Positions 62,939-64,000 of a DNA stretch of 64,000 bases are shown here, piece after piece; positions within the stretch are counted from its first letter, which is position 1; every line of letters starts with the position of its first letter. Made by a program: the position numbers and the translations under genes. The notes under the pieces are model-generated. The model saw only the letters and a list, made by a program, of their open reading frames with translations. It did no database searches and was not told where the DNA came from. The DNA lies in contig MAAN01000041.1 in NCBI GenBank assembly GCA_002163135.1, positions 219,635-283,634 of the forward strand. Reading direction: 5' to 3'. The stretch comes from Alphaproteobacteria bacterium 46_93_T64. Its GTDB lineage: Bacteria; Pseudomonadota; Alphaproteobacteria; Sneathiellales; Sneathiellaceae.

Positions 62939-63993
62939 ATGACCGATCCAACGTCCCCAACCGTTGACAGCTCTACTGAAGAAGCTCAAGCTAATGCTAC
63001 ATCGCGCAGAGCGAAGGGTGAATTCGTTCGTGGAGTCAGCAAGTTTCGCTTCCATCTGGGCGAAGATCCCTATTTTCCATCAGAACCGGGCCGTTACCAT
63101 CTGTTTGTAGCGCTCAACTGCCCATGGTGCCACCGGGTAACGCTGGCAAGGAACATGCTTGGTCTTGAGAAAAGCATCACAATGGACGTCGTTTTCCCCA
63201 GCCGAACCAACGAAGACGATCCAATCGCGGCGAACCTTTGGGAATTCAACCCGCAGCGCATTGCAACTCTCACGGGCACACCCTTGCCTGAATGTACGGC
63301 TGAGACCGGTACTGGAAAACGCTATCGCCTGGCCAAACAAATTTACGAAGCGGAAGGGTCCGACGAAGCCTCTGTGCCGATACTGTACGACAAGAAAACC
63401 AAACGAATTGTGTCGAACGAAAGTGCAGAGATTATTCGTATGTTGAACAAACAAGCTGTGCAGCTTGGCAGCTCCATGTCAGACGCAGACCGGCCTGATA
63501 TTTACCCACTGGGCGATGACCAAGCCACACTTCGAGCGAAAATTGACGAACTGAACGATCTGATTTATGCCAACATCAACAACGGAGCGTACAAGGCCGG
63601 TTTCTCGTCCAATCAGGACGTGTATGCTGCAGCTTTTTGAACTACTTCAATACTCTTGACGTATTAGAGAAACGTTTAGCCTCTGACAATCGACCTTTTC
63701 TCTCGGGCAATACCTTCACCGAAGCCGACCTGCGCCTCTTCCCAACAATCTACCGTCATGATCCGGTGTATTACATACGCATGAAATTGAACGGTGCCAG
63801 GATACTGGATTACCCACACCTTTGGCGTTGGTTATGTCGCACATACGCTCTGCCGGGTGTGGCGGCAAGTAATTCACTGGTTCATTGCCGTCAAGGCTAC
63901 TTTGGCCGATCTTGGAACAATGTTGTTCCGTTGGGGCCACGCTATCCAATGAGCTACCCGCAGGCATATGAGCACCCAGAGCTAGCGCATTAG
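62939..63993 (+). pseudogene. Glutathionyl-hydroquinone reductase (YqjG/xi-class GST), frameshifted
   Basis: The first 233 codons encode the N-domain with GRYHLFVALNCPWCHRVTLA (catalytic Cys of xi-class GSTs in CPW), NLWEFNP, SVPILYDKKTKRIVSNESAEIIRML (family SNESxxI motif) and LNDLIYANINNGAYKAGF. The frame ends at a TGA (63638-63640) right after YAAAF. The protein continues one frame back with NYFNTLDVLEKRLASDNRPFLSGNTFTEADLRLFPTIYRHDPVYY and the ending to 63993. One missing base near the T5 tract at 63634-63638 explains it. It is either a true pseudogene or a sequencing error. Intact homologues reduce glutathionyl-hydroquinones. Confidence 0.8.
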
Positions 63994-64000
63994 CCGAAAT

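Noticed and set aside
63634-63640. Programmed -1 frameshifting in the hydroquinone reductase
   Set aside because: The zero-frame codons GCT TTT TGA do not form an X XXY YYZ slippery heptamer, and the family is not known to use recoding.

Overview
The window looks like chromosomal DNA of a marine-type alphaproteobacterium of moderate GC content. The supporting signs are a DMSP-demethylase-like GcvT protein, several uptake systems and enzymes for methylated amines, MurR/RpiR and GlxA-type regulators, a VPLPA-CTERM-like remnant, and gene families common in Rhodospirillales, Rhodobacterales and Rhizobiales. No rRNA or tRNA gene, CRISPR array or intact mobile element was seen. The genus cannot be fixed from the sequence alone.

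Left part (1-15.4 kb): the end of a VOC-family protein, a YfcG-like glutathione transferase and an FAH-family hydrolase are followed by a compact minus-strand haem-uptake operon, hemP-hmuR-tonB-hmuS-exbB-exbD-hmuT-hmuU-hmuV. It carries its own TonB/ExbB/ExbD energy system, and a Fur/Irr-like inverted repeat lies upstream of hemP. Next comes a two-gene sensory unit (sugar-type binding lipoprotein plus a 1054-residue hybrid histidine kinase), and then a dmdA-like gene.

Middle part (15.7-33.3 kb): a minus-strand rpiR-iolC-iolB operon diverges from a long plus-strand operon. The plus operon has a 3-hydroxyisobutyrate-dehydrogenase-like enzyme, a complete Liv-type ABC importer, a shortened ABC-ATPase-like protein without a signature motif, two SDRs and a cupin. 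Only the lower inositol pathway is present (no iolG, iolE, iolD or iolA), so the imported compound may be something other than myo-inositol that enters at 5-deoxyglucuronate. A perfect inverted repeat overlaps the putative promoter between the two operons. Three orphan periplasmic binding proteins, a cupin/SDR pair (the SDR lacks the usual catalytic Lys) and a PNPOx-like protein follow.

Right-middle part (33.4-51.5 kb): this is a catabolic island for an N-methylated or quaternary amine, bracketed by two GlxA/AraC-type regulators. It contains soxB, soxD and a natural soxA-soxG fusion (heterotetrameric sarcosine-oxidase or N-methylglutamate-dehydrogenase family), a LysR regulator, an operon with a ketoglutarate-semialdehyde-dehydrogenase-like ALDH, an atypical M19 dipeptidase-like protein, an unrecognised 567-residue protein, a DUF3726-like protein and an Ldh/DpkA-family reductase, and then a ProXWV-type betaine importer. 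This is the best candidate in the window for an undescribed pathway. An Ldh/DpkA-type imine reductase, an amidohydrolase-like M19 protein, a semialdehyde dehydrogenase and a Sox/Mgd-type N-demethylase would suit a cyclic N-methylated compound degraded through N-methylglutamate to glutamate. That is inference.

Right end (51.8-64 kb): a 1743-residue repeat adhesin (nine tandem 96-residue cadherin-like repeats, a DUF4114 region, a tenth repeat and RTX Ca-binding repeats), another orphan binding protein, a CPA1 antiporter and an OsmC-YcaO fusion. Around these lies decaying DNA: a frameshifted VPLPA-CTERM gene, IS6- and IS3-family transposase scraps, and a frameshifted glutathionyl-hydroquinone reductase.
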